Positions 1 to 12,102 of a stretch of DNA of 46,000 bases are shown in pieces. The notes under the pieces were generated by a model. That model had not been told where the DNA came from. It made no database searches and saw only the letters and a program-made list of their open reading frames with translations. The translations under genes were made by a program, and so were the position numbers. The stretch is from Glandiceps talaboti (Eukaryota; Hemichordata; Enteropneusta; Spengelidae): the NCBI RefSeq assembly GCF_964340395.1, contig NC_135553.1, positions 22,120,949 to 22,166,948 on the forward strand, in the 5' to 3' direction. Each line of letters opens with the position of its first letter. Position 1 is the first letter of the stretch.

Positions 1-1749
1 CCGGATAATCAAGTATAGCTGCTGTTCTCGTAAAGAAGTAATAATAATTATACATGCAATGAGGAAAAAACCCCAAGAAAGATGATAAAGTCTCAAGCTG
101 AAAGATAAGACAGTTAGTTGACTGACTTTAAACTACATGTATAACAATGATACAATCTGAGTAAAGTGGATCTTACTGTAATACCCACATATAGTCTCAT
201 TACACATCATATTGAAAAAAAAGGCAAATTCCTTTTTACAGTTAATACAAGATCATTTTGAATTTAAAATCAATATGCTGTATTGTCATTAGCTTCATTC
301 ATGTCTCTCTGTGTTTGATTTGAAAGCAGCCAGAGTTGTATAGCCGTTAATTTTATATAATGGCTTATTCACAGTTATGTAATTTCAAATTATTTTTTTT
401 TGAGTCTGCTGTTCTGTACCAAATGATTAATATCCTGTGCACGTAGGTACATGTATACTATTTAGTAAATGAATACCTCTTGTCTGTGTAGCACATCAAT
501 TAATAAACAGCCAAGGATTTGTGAGAAATATCTAATGCCTGTACTGTACGAGCTTAATTGCGTGTTGTGAGCGATTGATGAAACTCTGTACAACTACAAC
601 AGTAGATTTTCAGTCACATCATTCTGTTATTCTCATTTCAAGGTTGTTGTCTTGTTAAAAACCCTGGAGCAGGTTCTTTCTTTTTTTTATTTCCTTTTTT
701 TTGCAATAGTAATGCAGTAGAAATAGTCACTTTACTGTTGCCATGGAAACTGTTCTCACCATGGAAACTAATAATGATACTGAAATTTAATAATTTGTAA
801 CTTGGAAGTTGAATGGTAGCACAAAGAACTTGCCATCATCTAGCAACTCGTACTGACAAAGCCCCTTAGGTCATGAATATTTTCCTTGGCTGAACGAAGA
901 AACAATGTTATGGAATAATTTGAATAATATGTAATTATATTAGGTATGGGAACTGTCAAGTGAAGTGAGTGTTTTGTTCACTTACTCATCTCCAACCACT
1001 ATAGGTTGGAAGAATATGATTCAACCTATACCTATAACAAAAAGCTTTTCACTGACTGGAAGGCTGTCGCACGGTTTACAAGATGTTGAGGCAACAATCC
1101 AGTTTTTCTCCCGCTATCTGTTTTCTCAGTAATGAAATTTTTATCTCACAGTCAAGAAATCCCCAAATTTACGCTGACGATTCACTCGCAGGAATTTTTT
1201 GATTTTGCTACTTTGTGAGTAGAAATTTTCACTACTAAGTACATGTATGCCATGAATATTCATTCTCGCATCTGTTTACACATGCGCATATTAAATTCTC
1301 ATTCAGGGCTAGGCTAGCCCAGGGATGTAGCTTATTTTGAAAGTACATGTAGCTGCATGGTCATTCTGGTCAATTGTGAAAAGTAGGTAATAACATCTAC
1401 AATTTAGTCTCATGAATCTGCCCACTGATGGAAGTATACTGGTTGAAACAAAGAACTTTTTTAAAAGGAAATTTCCTGAAAAAGTAGCCAGACAAATTAT
1501 TGCAGAGTAGTCGGTTGTTTTTGCCAGTTACTGACCCTTATTTATATCCCTGGCAGGGACTATCCACTCCTTGATTTATCTAAAAAACTACTTTATTTAT
1601 CAATTTTGTAGTTTTCCAGTAGATAGATGTAAATATTGATTTATTTCCTAGACCTGAAATAAAAAAAAGATATGCTAACTGTTACTGTAACAGTAACAGT
1701 TCCTCTAATTCTCAAATTAATCTCGTCTCTTTGTTTGGATTTCTTACAG
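1..1749. other. Upstream or intronic sequence, no gene seen
   Basis: No reading frame or splice-flanked exon could be supported here. The stretch ends in a good 3' splice site (TTCTTACAG at 1741-1749), so it is most likely the end of an intron before the first coding exon of the exchanger. Any 5' non-coding or signal-peptide exon, and the promoter, would then lie here unrecognised or left of the window. Around 1185-1265 there is a segment related to others near 7585 and 23640. Confidence 0.6.
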
Positions 1750-1812
1750 GACTGGTTACGTCCCATTTCAGAATTTGTATTTTCATAATCAAAACAGAAT
1801 AGTAGACCCAAA

Positions 1813-2488
1813 ATGTCGAATGAAACAAGGGAATGCACTGGGCTACTGTTGCCGATTATTGATGAGTCAACATGGACACTGGGGGCACGAGCTGTTATTT
1901 ATCTTCTTGGACTTCTCTGGAGTTTCATGGGTGTTTCAATCATTGCTGATATTTTCATGTGTGCCATAGAAGTTATCACCAGTAAAAAGAAGATGGTCAA
2001 GATTGCAAACCCAAAAGCAGAAGGTGGAGTGGAAGAGATTGAAGTTATGGTATGGAACGGAACCGTAGCAAATCTGACGCTTATGGCGCTAGGTTCAAGT
2101 GCTCCTGAAATTCTCATGTCAGTTATTGAGATTGTTGGAAATAAGTTCTACGCTGGTGCTCTGGGACCTAGCACAATTGTGGGTTCAGCAGCCTTCAACT
2201 TGTTAATTATCACTGCTGTGTGTATAGTTTGTATCCCAAAAGGTGAAGTTCGCTATATCAAACTAGTCAAAGTGTTTGCAACCACCACTTTCTTTTCCAT
2301 ATTTGCCTACATCTGGTTGTATCTGGTACTGGAGGTCAGTTCACCCAATGAAGTCTTGCTCTGGGAAGCCATTTTCACATTCTGTTGTTTTCCAATATTG
2401 GTGATATTGGCGTTCGTAGCTGACAAGGATTTCTGCCGAAAAAAGAAGAGAGACCATGAATCAGATGAAGAGATCAACTTGGGAGTAG
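1813..2488 (+). CDS. NCX coding exon 1: N-terminus, TM1-5, alpha-1 repeat
   Basis: Encodes residues 1-225 plus one base (phase 1). The exon probably begins at 1750 after TTCTTACAG. An in-frame TAA at 1786-1788 precedes the first ATG at 1813, which has A at -3, so 1813 is the likely start. The protein opens with an NET glycosylation sequon followed by ECTG, as just after the signal peptide of vertebrate NCX1, but no signal peptide is encoded here. The alpha-1 repeat covers about residues 87-129, with GSSAPE (94-99) and GPSTIVGSAAFN (118-129) forming half of the ion pathway. Hydrophobic segments lie near 26-48, 88-107, 120-141, 152-173 and 184-203. After TM5 there is only a short basic stretch (CRKKKRD), not the 20-residue XIP segment of vertebrate NCX1. 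The donor is TAG|GTATGT. An alternative 3' splice site at 1797 would keep the frame open upstream and allow a separate signal-peptide exon. Confidence 0.93.
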
Positions 2489-5400
2489 GTATGTATGAGG
2501 CATTCTATGTAGAATACCTGTTAATTTACATGCCTTTGAATAAGTTTGCTAATTTGGTTAAAATAGTGGTTTTCAGTTATATAATATTACACCAGTGCCA
2601 ACAAATGGAAAGTGAACCTTGGAGTCGGACCATACTAATTTACATGTAACTTTAGCCCCAATTACAGTGTACGAATGTTAAAGATAAATGAAAATAGGAA
2701 AGTGGACACACCCATGTCATAAACAAGTACTGTCTTACTTGTGATTTCACAGTAAAAGTGATGCTACGGAGTGATTTGCAATAACCCGGAACACACTCCA
2801 TATAAAGACACTTCAGCCTCAGGTCTTTCCTACTGTGATAGGCAGAAGAGCATTGAGTTCCAGCTTTTTTTATTCAGTCTCCGGTTTTCAGATTTTTACT
2901 GTTGTGATATTTTGGGACATTAAATAGCATAATTTTGTGGGAAATTTATTGTACACAGTATTTACTACTTTACTATAAACAGTACTTCACATCCAGCTCA
3001 CAATCTCTGTATCTGCAGTAGAATTCTACCCCCAAAGTGTGTCATAAAAATAATGACGATTCGATTTCTTGCCCAACACCAAGATACATGACTATCTTCT
3101 GCTCCATGTAGTAAACATTATTATTAGGCACGTGTGACAATAAGTCTACCTTTTTGTTTTATTTTGACACTCTAGCGTGAGATGAAATGCTATTGCAGGT
3201 ATACTGAGAATTCACATAATCAAATACTTCGATGTGTTCACACTTTCTCTTCCAAACAGACAGCTGTAATACTTACTGTACACGTCTGCAACGTTCTAAA
3301 CTAGCAGGTCTATGAAGTTGAAATTCACATTAGCTGTTAATTAATTCTCCAAAACAGTCAATTCTGTTACCTGTCAATCAAATGTGAACTGCCAATCACA
3401 TTCAAACTGTCAATAACTGGCAATCACATTCAAACTGTCAATGATCATGTTCAAACTGGCAACAAACTGTTGAACTGGCAACAAACTGTGAACCTCCTGG
3501 GTGTCAATTTCTTGACCACTTTAACCACACTTTGATAGTTGTGTTTGGATAGTGGGTATACATATATAATGTTACACATTCACTATGAAGTATGATGGTC
3601 AATTGTTTGATAGCATTTACTGTTACACAGTCACAATGGTGGTGGTACATGTACTTCACATGTAATATGTTTTGCTAACAATGCTGTCACAATGTGGGTG
3701 ATACCATATACAGGTATTCTGATTGTGGCTAGACTGAATCTGGTACAAACTCTTTTGAAACATAAACATATAAACATAAACATATAAGTGCGTCCTACAC
3801 ACTTCAACATTTTTACAATTTTATATCTTGTACTGTCAATTAACCCTTTAAAAATCATAACTCTATCAGAAGTATTTGGAGATATTCGGAGCCCAGCCTG
3901 AGAGTCCAGACCAACGGCCCAGCCCAGGTTTTAGTATATTATGCCAAAAATATTCACACTTTTCCAAAAGTAAAATCCCACAACAGCACTGTGACGTGTT
4001 CTTGTTCTTGAACTTGTACAAAACTTTATTATGTCATTATTAAGATGACGATATTTAATTAGTACGGTAATCAGAAAAGTCAGTTGTTCAGATCACGTAA
4101 AAAATGGTACATGTACACTGTAATCTCCATGTATAATATGTTCAGAATACTTTTGGAGTAGGACTTTATTTTAGTGAAATAGATTTAAAAAAAGGATTTA
4201 TCAAAAAGATGAAAGGAATACATAAGATGGGCAAACTCGAGATTTGATGCATTATATATATTTTTATAAAATTATTTTCAGTTTGAAAACTGTACAGTAT
4301 AATTTAGAAGTTATTAATAGCCACGTCTGTACATGAAATTTGAATCAAGGTTTGAAATCAAAGTCACTTTTCATGCTCCCTTTGTAAAAGGAATCAGGTC
4401 GAAACCACATTCAGGGGGATTGATTTCAATCTGATTTAAAAGTACATAGAGGAAATCAAAACTAACGCAAAAGCAAAAGTGAATTGATTCAAAATCTGTT
4501 GTTCAATTTTCTCACAGGGGGGGGGGGGGGATCAGTTTGAATCGGTTTTGAATTGATTCAGGTAGGGACAGGACTATTGTCATCCTACACTGTTTATTTG
4601 GTATCCACAATAACTCGGTAGACAAAGATGGTGACGTCAAATTGTACAATAAAAGTCATGACACAAAGTCAAGCAAATGATTTTTATTGAGCATTTTCAA
4701 AACTAATCCATACGTGTACGTATATTTATTTTTGGCCAATCCTACAGTTACACATATTCTTTCTCAGAAGCTTAATACTTATGTCACTGAAAATGAAAAA
4801 TAAATATTTCAAGGTGTAGTTTAAAACTGTCTCAACACTGCATGACGATTAGAATAAACAAGATGCATGGTCTTCTGGGTAATATTTGGTATGAATCTAT
4901 CTTACTCTATGACAGCAGACTCAGGCTGTACAATAGATACACATTTTTGTGCAAGCTACATGTAGGGAATTAGGGCTAGGGTTAAGAATGAGATTAGACT
5001 CCATAGCATAAGCCTAATTTGTATCAGCTATAATAGTAAGTGGATATATCAGACATGTTCTGACCCTGAATATCAATTTTGAATTTTTATTCATGATACT
5101 CCCTGTGTTATCATATTTCAAACTAATAGTTGATTGATCGCAAGTAAATGTATGAATCTGGTCCAAAATTGAAATTTGTCAAAAAAAAAGAAGAAAAAAT
5201 GAGACCTGTATTTGGATGCAGATTTTACTATTTTAGTGAGAAAATACAGAGGAAAAGTTGCTATATCCTTTCTAGATTACAATGTAGATGTTGAGTATTG
5301 TGTTTGCAGTCAGTCTGATTAAATAACAAGCACTGTTTCACGACTGATTTGTGTAAGAATTTATATACCGCCTCCCCCCCAACCTTAAATGCTATTGCCC

Positions 5401-8400
5401 AGTCTAAAACAGAAATTCCAGTATACATGTAAATAGTGTAAGTATTGTATATTTGTCTACTAAAGTTTGAAAGGCTATCAAAGGTAAATTTGAATAATGT
5501 GTACATGTTGTAAAGTCAGACAATGTCTACAATGTACATGTATATTGTACTTATTACATGTAGAACAGTCTCATCTAGGGATGTGGTCTTCTTTGTTTTG
5601 GAAACAGGAGTTTCTATGGTAACCAATGACCTTACATGGAGGATAAGCCTTCCTTAATCAGCAGGAGTGCTGGTCTCTACATATTTGTACGTCTAGAGCT
5701 ATAATAATACTGCATTCTGATAGTCATCCAAGTTAGAAACAGGAGGTCACAAACATTTTCTTGTTTCTAATTCCCACAAGTTTTTATTTGCGTGTATATT
5801 TTTGTACACAGTTAGCTTTAGACATTCTTTTGTATGATATGAATTGACATGTGGATCTCTACCCAACAATTAACGATGGTTTGCTGTGTAACATGTACAT
5901 GTAGTTGTAGTTGTAACAATAGAAAAACGTCAAGAGCCCAAAGGGCGTGATAAACAGTTGAAGTGACCTTAAATACATTGTACAGTTTACTTAACTGCAG
6001 TCCTGTTTATAGATGTGAAAGGGTAAAAGCTTTAGTGTAAAGTTACATAAAATTGTTTGATATGTCTGTATATATATAACCTTTCTTTCCGGTGGTCAAG
6101 AATTAACATGTCTGCCCCGCTGCTTTTAATAAAGTGAGTGCTGGTTCAAACTGTGTCAGTATAAAGGAATGGATAATGAAAGAGTATTTGAAATCCACAG
6201 ACTCCCCGTTTATATACAAGTTAAAAGTCTTATGTGAGCTGTTTGTAAATTGATACGAGTAATACTGGTCATAAATGTAGATGGTTTCGTCTTGAGTTGT
6301 TATACATTCCATTTGGATGATGAATTTTGTCAATCTGTATAAGGACATTGCAGATGTAGAAATATAAGGAAAAGTTATCATTAAAAAAATATGTATTGGA
6401 AAAAAAAGCCATTTCCCTCACAAAAATATTTAATATAATTATCCCCATACATGAATATTTATTATAAATAATTAAAATGTAATTTACTTTATATTTGTTG
6501 AATTGATAGAACAAGGCTTACTTTACCAAGTAGTAGTTTAGATTGCTCCGTACGCATGAGGACTTTCATAACACTTGTTCTGCAAAAATCGTCGTCTCTT
6601 AGTGACTTAGAACATTTTTATGCTCAATTTACATTTCGTCAATTTTTGTGTCAGAATTTGTGAATTTTTGTGTTGACATATAGGGTATTTGTTGGTTTGA
6701 AATGATATGGTCTAACGAGGATGAAGCGACAGTAATGTGACTATAGATGCATGAAATGAGAAACTTGATAATTTGACCTGTTACTCTTATAAATGTATCA
6801 CTATAGTTGGCAACTTGCCTAGCAACATCACTACATTGTCCAAATGTTATGAGGTCAGAGGTTGATAGAGCCTGTCTGTGATTGAGATTTTCTGAATAAT
6901 TTGGTATTAAGGATGTGAGTACAGACAATGAAAGCTGCATATTTTAACTTTATCAAAACATCCTTTGTACATACTATTCATTCAAAAAAATTTTTGGATA
7001 GCATATGTTTATTCTGTCAGAGAATGCCGCATAGTACACAGTGGAAGTTTTCTGATGGATGTAGCATGTTGAAAATATTGGTTTCTACAAACAATTACAA
7101 TAAATTCTAAAACGTATATCAACTGACACTAACCAAGTTGTATTCTCCAGGTTGAGTATTTACAAGTTCAGAGGTCTTTGAGTAATAAATACTTGGATGA
7201 GTGGGTGGGTGGAGTAGGATGGGTGGTGTACTTGGGTGGTGGGTAGGGTAGGATGGTCGGCAGTTGGGTGGGTGGAGTTGGATCGCTTGTGCATGGGTGG
7301 GTGGGGTGGTGGTGGTTGCATTTCTCTTTCACACTGGCTTAAATTTGTTTGGTACCAAAATTGATTCTGCTATTAAAGTAAAACTAAAATACAAATGTAA
7401 GTTCAGGGCAAAATTATGTACAATCACGATATCATATTTTAAATAGAGCTTTGACTTTTAAACAGTACATACATGTATGTATACAGTACTTCCGTGTATA
7501 TGGAAAATGTACAAGTCTCGTGAGCATCAATAGCCCATTGTATTTCCCCCCCCCCCCCACAATCCTGATTAGACGTCAGCAAATATTTGGGATTTGCTTC
7601 CAAGAATTTTTTTGACTAGGAGTGGAAATTTCATTACTAAATGTGATACAATAATTATACATTGTCTTTGTTCCTTGTTTTGTCTTCCAGTCTAATAAAT
7701 TTTCACCAAATTCTGAACGATAAAAATACAGCACTAGAAAACAAAAGGTCATTACCCCCCCCCCCCCCCCCCATGTACATGTATGCTAGCCTAATTACTG
7801 AAAGAATGTTAATTGGAATAGCAATATATGTACATGTATGGGTGGGGGGGGGGGGGGGGGCATCCAATATACATGTATAAGGAAGGCCATCTCACATGTC
7901 CACATTCTTTAAGTCATCCCACAGCTTGTGATGAAATTGTATGAAAGTATTCCAACACATGATGACACAATTACGCTAATAAACTTGCAGTGTTTGGTTG
8001 TGTTGCTAAGCAACTGAATATTTGGATTGTCCAGCACTTCAATAATGTGTAGTTAAATTCATTTCCTTTCTAAAGAATTATTCATTCTCTGTAAGAGCTG
8101 AGGGATTTTAATTTCAATCATGTCTTAAGTGACGTTGTTGTGGACCACAATAATATTAACAGGTACACTTGTTAGCATTTCATTTATGTCATAATTTTTT
8201 AATGGCCAAAAAGTACAAACTGATAATCATTTTAATGTCTATCTTTCTCAGAAACCATATGATCTTGAATTGATGGAAAATAAAAGAGAGAGTGAAGATT
8301 TATAGCAGATATGTTAAATTTCTTTATAAAAATAGCAATTCCTACATTGTATATACGTATTGCTGCCAAGAACCTTATTTGATTAGTTAAAGGAGCACAA

Positions 8401-8850
8401 GTTGAGTTTAGAGTACATTTTGGAGCAATATTTTTATTACATATTTGTAAGGTACTCGTAATATTCTACTGACATGCATAATTTTAAAACCATCTTTTGC
8501 GATTAACTGAACTCAAACTTGGTATTAACTGACTATAATTGATAAATTATCCCATGACATACATTTAATTTATTATACATGTGCATGTCATTATAAACTG
8601 TTCCGGGAATCCCTACTACATTTGTATTGTAATCAACTTTTCGAATATAAACAATGCCAGAAGAAAATTGTAATGTTACAGAAGGTAAATATCAATATTA
8701 AAATTATACTAGAATAGATTCAAGGTTTTATGTATAAAGTAAAGTTTTATTCGAGTTAAAAATTTATACACTCGGCTTGCGCTATTTTAAATACACAGTG
8801 TTTACATGTACATTGTGTATATATGTCCTTTCTAATTGTACCATCACATT

Positions 8851-8934
8851 AGTTATTAGGTTTCCATGCCTACTAATTAGTTATTAGGTTTCCATGACTA
8901 CTAATTAGTAATTAGGTTTCCATGCCAACTAACT
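8851..8934. repeat. 28-bp minisatellite, three copies
   Basis: Three consecutive units start at 8851, 8879 and 8907. Each reads close to 'agttattaggtttccatg' followed by a 'cctactaatt'-like tail. Differences between units are single-base. It lies in NCX intron 1. Confidence 0.85.
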
Positions 8935-9310
8935 ACATGTACAGAGATGGACCTACATATTTTAGGTTGTCAGTTTAAGGTGATTGATTTGAAAGAGGCA
9001 ACATATGGTTTTAATAGATTAGTCAAGGGAATGACTGGAATGACATATACACGAATCACTTTTCACATTGAGTACTACTACTATATATTATTAAACATAT
9101 GGGTGGACAAGGGGATGCAACACAGTTTACAGAGGGAAAAAAATGTGTAAATTAATGTACTCATTATTTTATTATTAACTTCTGTAGAAATCATACAAAT
9201 GCCCCCCATTCCTTTGTGCTTTACATGTAACATCATCATGTGTAAATTAAGAGAGAAATGATTGTCCAAAAATCCCCAAAACAAAATATGGATAATAATT
9301 TTTAATATAT

Positions 9311-9569
9311 CAGGGCTTGAAATAATTAACAGTAGTCCCATATACATACCCACAGACTACCAATTCTTGACATGGGTAGGTTATGTGATGAAGATGGAAG
9401 ACTTATGGATATGAAAGTATTTTAATAAACATATATTTCCAATGGAGGAAAAAAATTTTCAGTTCAGGAATATGGGCCTACACTAACAGGTCACAATACT
9501 TTGGCTACCAATTCCTGAAATTGTTAACCCACTAAGACTACCAAAGAAAAAAGTTAATTTTGAGCTGTG
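9311..9569. mobile_element. hAT-like non-autonomous element, copy 1
   Basis: A segment of about 259 bp starts with CAGGGCTTGAAATAATTAAC and ends with a degraded inverted form of the same end (GTTAATTTTGAGCTGTG). The interior contains 'cacagactaccaattcttg' and 'ttcagttcaggaatatgg', both shared with copies at 10772-11046 and 17026-17300. CAGGG...CCCTG ends are typical of hAT-class DNA transposons. No clear 8-bp target duplication remains, so the class is an inference. No transposase is encoded. Confidence 0.65.
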
Positions 9570-10771
9570 CATACATTGTACATGTATTTAGCTATGTCAT
9601 CTTAATGAGATTGTTCTGTTTGTCTGTACATGTATTAGATTTGGTCAGTTTACTCACATTATCCAAACTGCATGCTAATATTATACTCAGTGTGTGACTC
9701 AAGTTATGTTGAATAGCTCGAAACACTACCCGAGTATGTCAGTCATGTAGAAATGTGACCAGACCTCATTTGAGGTCAAACCAAAGAGTGTGTGTTCTAT
9801 GAGATCTATTCAGCCATATGTTTGTATAGATGAACTCTGGTTTCCCACACTCCAAAACTTTATGCTTCAATAGTGTTGTTTATTGCATGCTTTAAGGCCA
9901 TTAACCTTCCCGCTAGTCTACAGTACCAGACATATACATGTACATGTATGACAATAAAGGATGTGAAGCAGTCAAATTGAACTATTTTCTAGCACAGCTC
10001 CGAACTTATAAGACTCTCACACCACAGTGAGGCTTCACTTACTCGAAATAATCAAACAGCTAGTTCAATTCCCATGTACCTGGTATAGTGCTTCCTCATC
10101 TGTTCCATTTAGACACTGTACAAGTAACATGTCAGTTTGTCCAGGATGTTGAGTGGTTTGTCTTGACTGATGAGAAACCATAAGAAGGGATTGGACTAGT
10201 AATTGCCCAATTATTTTGATAGTAAGACAATTTAGCAAAGCTGGTGAGAGCTGTCAGAGAGTCTACGCTTCAACTCTAGGCATGGTGAAGCAATGTCGGA
10301 TTTGAGTTATATACATGTAGTGTAGAATGAAATAAAACTTGCAATGAAAATAATTGGGAGAGATGTTAATTTCTTTAGGGTCATGTTAGCGATTCAAGGC
10401 AGAGTGATATCATATGGAAGATATACAAATTACTGGTTTGGTAAAAAGAAAAAATGACATTCAAAATACTACAGGGTGGATTGATCCAAAAATTAGGGAG
10501 GATTGATCTTAGTAACTGACAGTATCTTGATATGACTATTGTTAATATGCAAATCAGAATTAAAAAAATGTGATTTCAAATCAAAAATCAAAACTCAAAA
10601 ACTGTAAAGACTGTCTGAACTTTGGATGGGATGTTTCTAGGGATGTCTAGATGGAGAATTGTTGATATGCAAATTGGATCTACACAGTTATTTTTGGTTA
10701 GAAACTGCAATTTGGTAGATGGTTGAATTTTTGTTGTATGCAGTTTTGCATCAATATCATTGCCTTTGATA

Positions 10772-11046
10772 CTGGGGCTCAAGATTAACAGTAGTCCTGT
10801 GTCCACAGACTACCAATTCTTGTCATGGGGCTACCATAATTTACAGCTGGTAGCCTTGTCAATGATTTAAGGATGGAAGATTTACGGACATAAAAATATT
10901 TTAATATCTTACATATTTCCAAAAGAAATACTCTGCTTTCAGTTCAGGAATATGGAACTACTGGTCACCATCTTTGGGCTACCACTTTCAGAAATTGGTA
11001 ACCCACCACCAGGACTACCAAAGAAAAAAGTTAATTTCAAGCCCTG
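10772..11046. mobile_element. hAT-like non-autonomous element, copy 2
   Basis: Same family and orientation as the copy at 9311-9569. The left end is degraded (CTGGGGCTCAAGATTAAC), while the right end is well kept (GTTAATTTCAAGCCCTG). It shares the internal 'cacagactaccaattcttg', the 'attttaat' region and 'ccaaagaaaaaagttaat'. Non-coding, in NCX intron 1. Confidence 0.65.
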
Positions 11047-12024
11047 GATACCATACTTTTACAACAAAATCTATGTAAAACTTTCTTGACTTTGACTTTA
11101 AAAAGTTCATTTTTATCGATAATTAATGCTATTACTATGATTTGTATCAAGTTATATTAAGATTTAATGCTTATTTTTGAAAAAATGATGAATTTTGATG
11201 AACTACAAAATGTAACTACAATGTATAGTGGGAAAGTACAGAGTACAATACTGGAGATTATAACACTGACTGTGGAGGTTTCTTGGTACACTGCACTTCC
11301 AGTCCACTTTTTAATTATTACCAATTGCTAGCCATTCACGATGCACTGAATGAGCAACTAATAATTGCTGCCTTTATCTTGCTATCAATGAAACTGACTG
11401 CATTATCTGAGGCAAATGCAGAAATTTTGTTACAGTACATTGTATGAATTTTTAACAAAACTAATGACTGCAATATCAGGCAGGTGCAGACATGACTTAT
11501 TGCAATGTCAATTATTGGAGAGTCAATATGGTGCAAAGTCTTCAGAATTTTATTTGTTTTGAAGGCGCATCTGAATAATACAATGTATGCATGCTTGAAA
11601 TTTAAAAAAATGTCATCAATATTCATATTAATTAATTAACTCGGTGTCTTTAATTAAAGGGACATAGTCCTGAATTTTAGAGTTTCTTCTGTCAGTGTGA
11701 TTTCCTATGCAACTAAACTGACATTTGTTCTATCCACTGAACGGCAACAGACAAACCCAGTAGATATGATATATTTAGGTCATATTTTAATCAAATTGAG
11801 ATGTCATGATATATAGTGACAATTTATTTTGTCTAAACATTATGAGAATGCACCTTGCAACAACTGCTACAACACGTGTGTCAGTATGTACCACAAGTAG
11901 AAATGCAAGAATAACTCACTCTTTGCTTTTACGAAACTTTGACAATCTTGGCGTGTGTGCCTCTTTAATAATGCTTGATGCAAAGATGGCTGGATAACCA
12001 CTAAATGTTTGACTTTATTTACAG

Positions 12025-12102
12025 ATGAAAATCATGATAACCATGAAAATAAAGCATACACCAATAGAATAAGTCCAGAGCTGGGCTCTCATACTAACCA
12101 AG
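12025..12102 (+). CDS. NCX candidate cassette exon (26 residues, phase 1-1)
   Basis: A 78-bp segment is bounded by a strong 3' splice site (GACTTTATTTACAG before 12025) and a 5' splice site (CCAAG|GTAGTA after 12102). Read in the phase set by exon 1 it is fully open, and its length is a multiple of three. It therefore joins exon 1 to the 15522 exon in frame when included, and its omission is also in frame. It encodes a hydrophilic insert (residues 226-251) beginning DENHDNHEN, rich in Asn, His, Asp and Glu, located in the cytosolic loop soon after TM5. This fits an alternatively used loop exon. It has no recognised domain, and RNA evidence would be needed to prove use. Confidence 0.6.

Larger units (their letters stand above)
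2489..12024. other. NCX intron 1, about 9.5 kb, no coding exon seen
   Basis: No exon could be supported. Contents seen: diverged tandem repeats of 'CAATCACATTCAAACTG' type at about 3365-3490; a poly-G run near 4517-4530; a GGGTGGGT-rich stretch at about 7198-7316; a poly-C run near 7756-7772 and a poly-G run near 7843-7860; a 28-bp tandem repeat at 8851-8934; and two copies of a hAT-like element (9311-9569 and 10772-11046). TACATGTA palindromes are common. Confidence 0.7.

Noticed and set aside
2489-2649. Continuation of the first exchanger frame to 278 residues
   Set aside because: A strong donor at 2489 and a phase-matched next exon show that the sequence after 2488 is intron; the extra residues do not resemble the family.
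6629-6940. Minus-strand frame of 103 residues in intron 1
   Set aside because: No domain, no splice-site support and AT-rich composition; length is within chance for a 9.5-kb intron.
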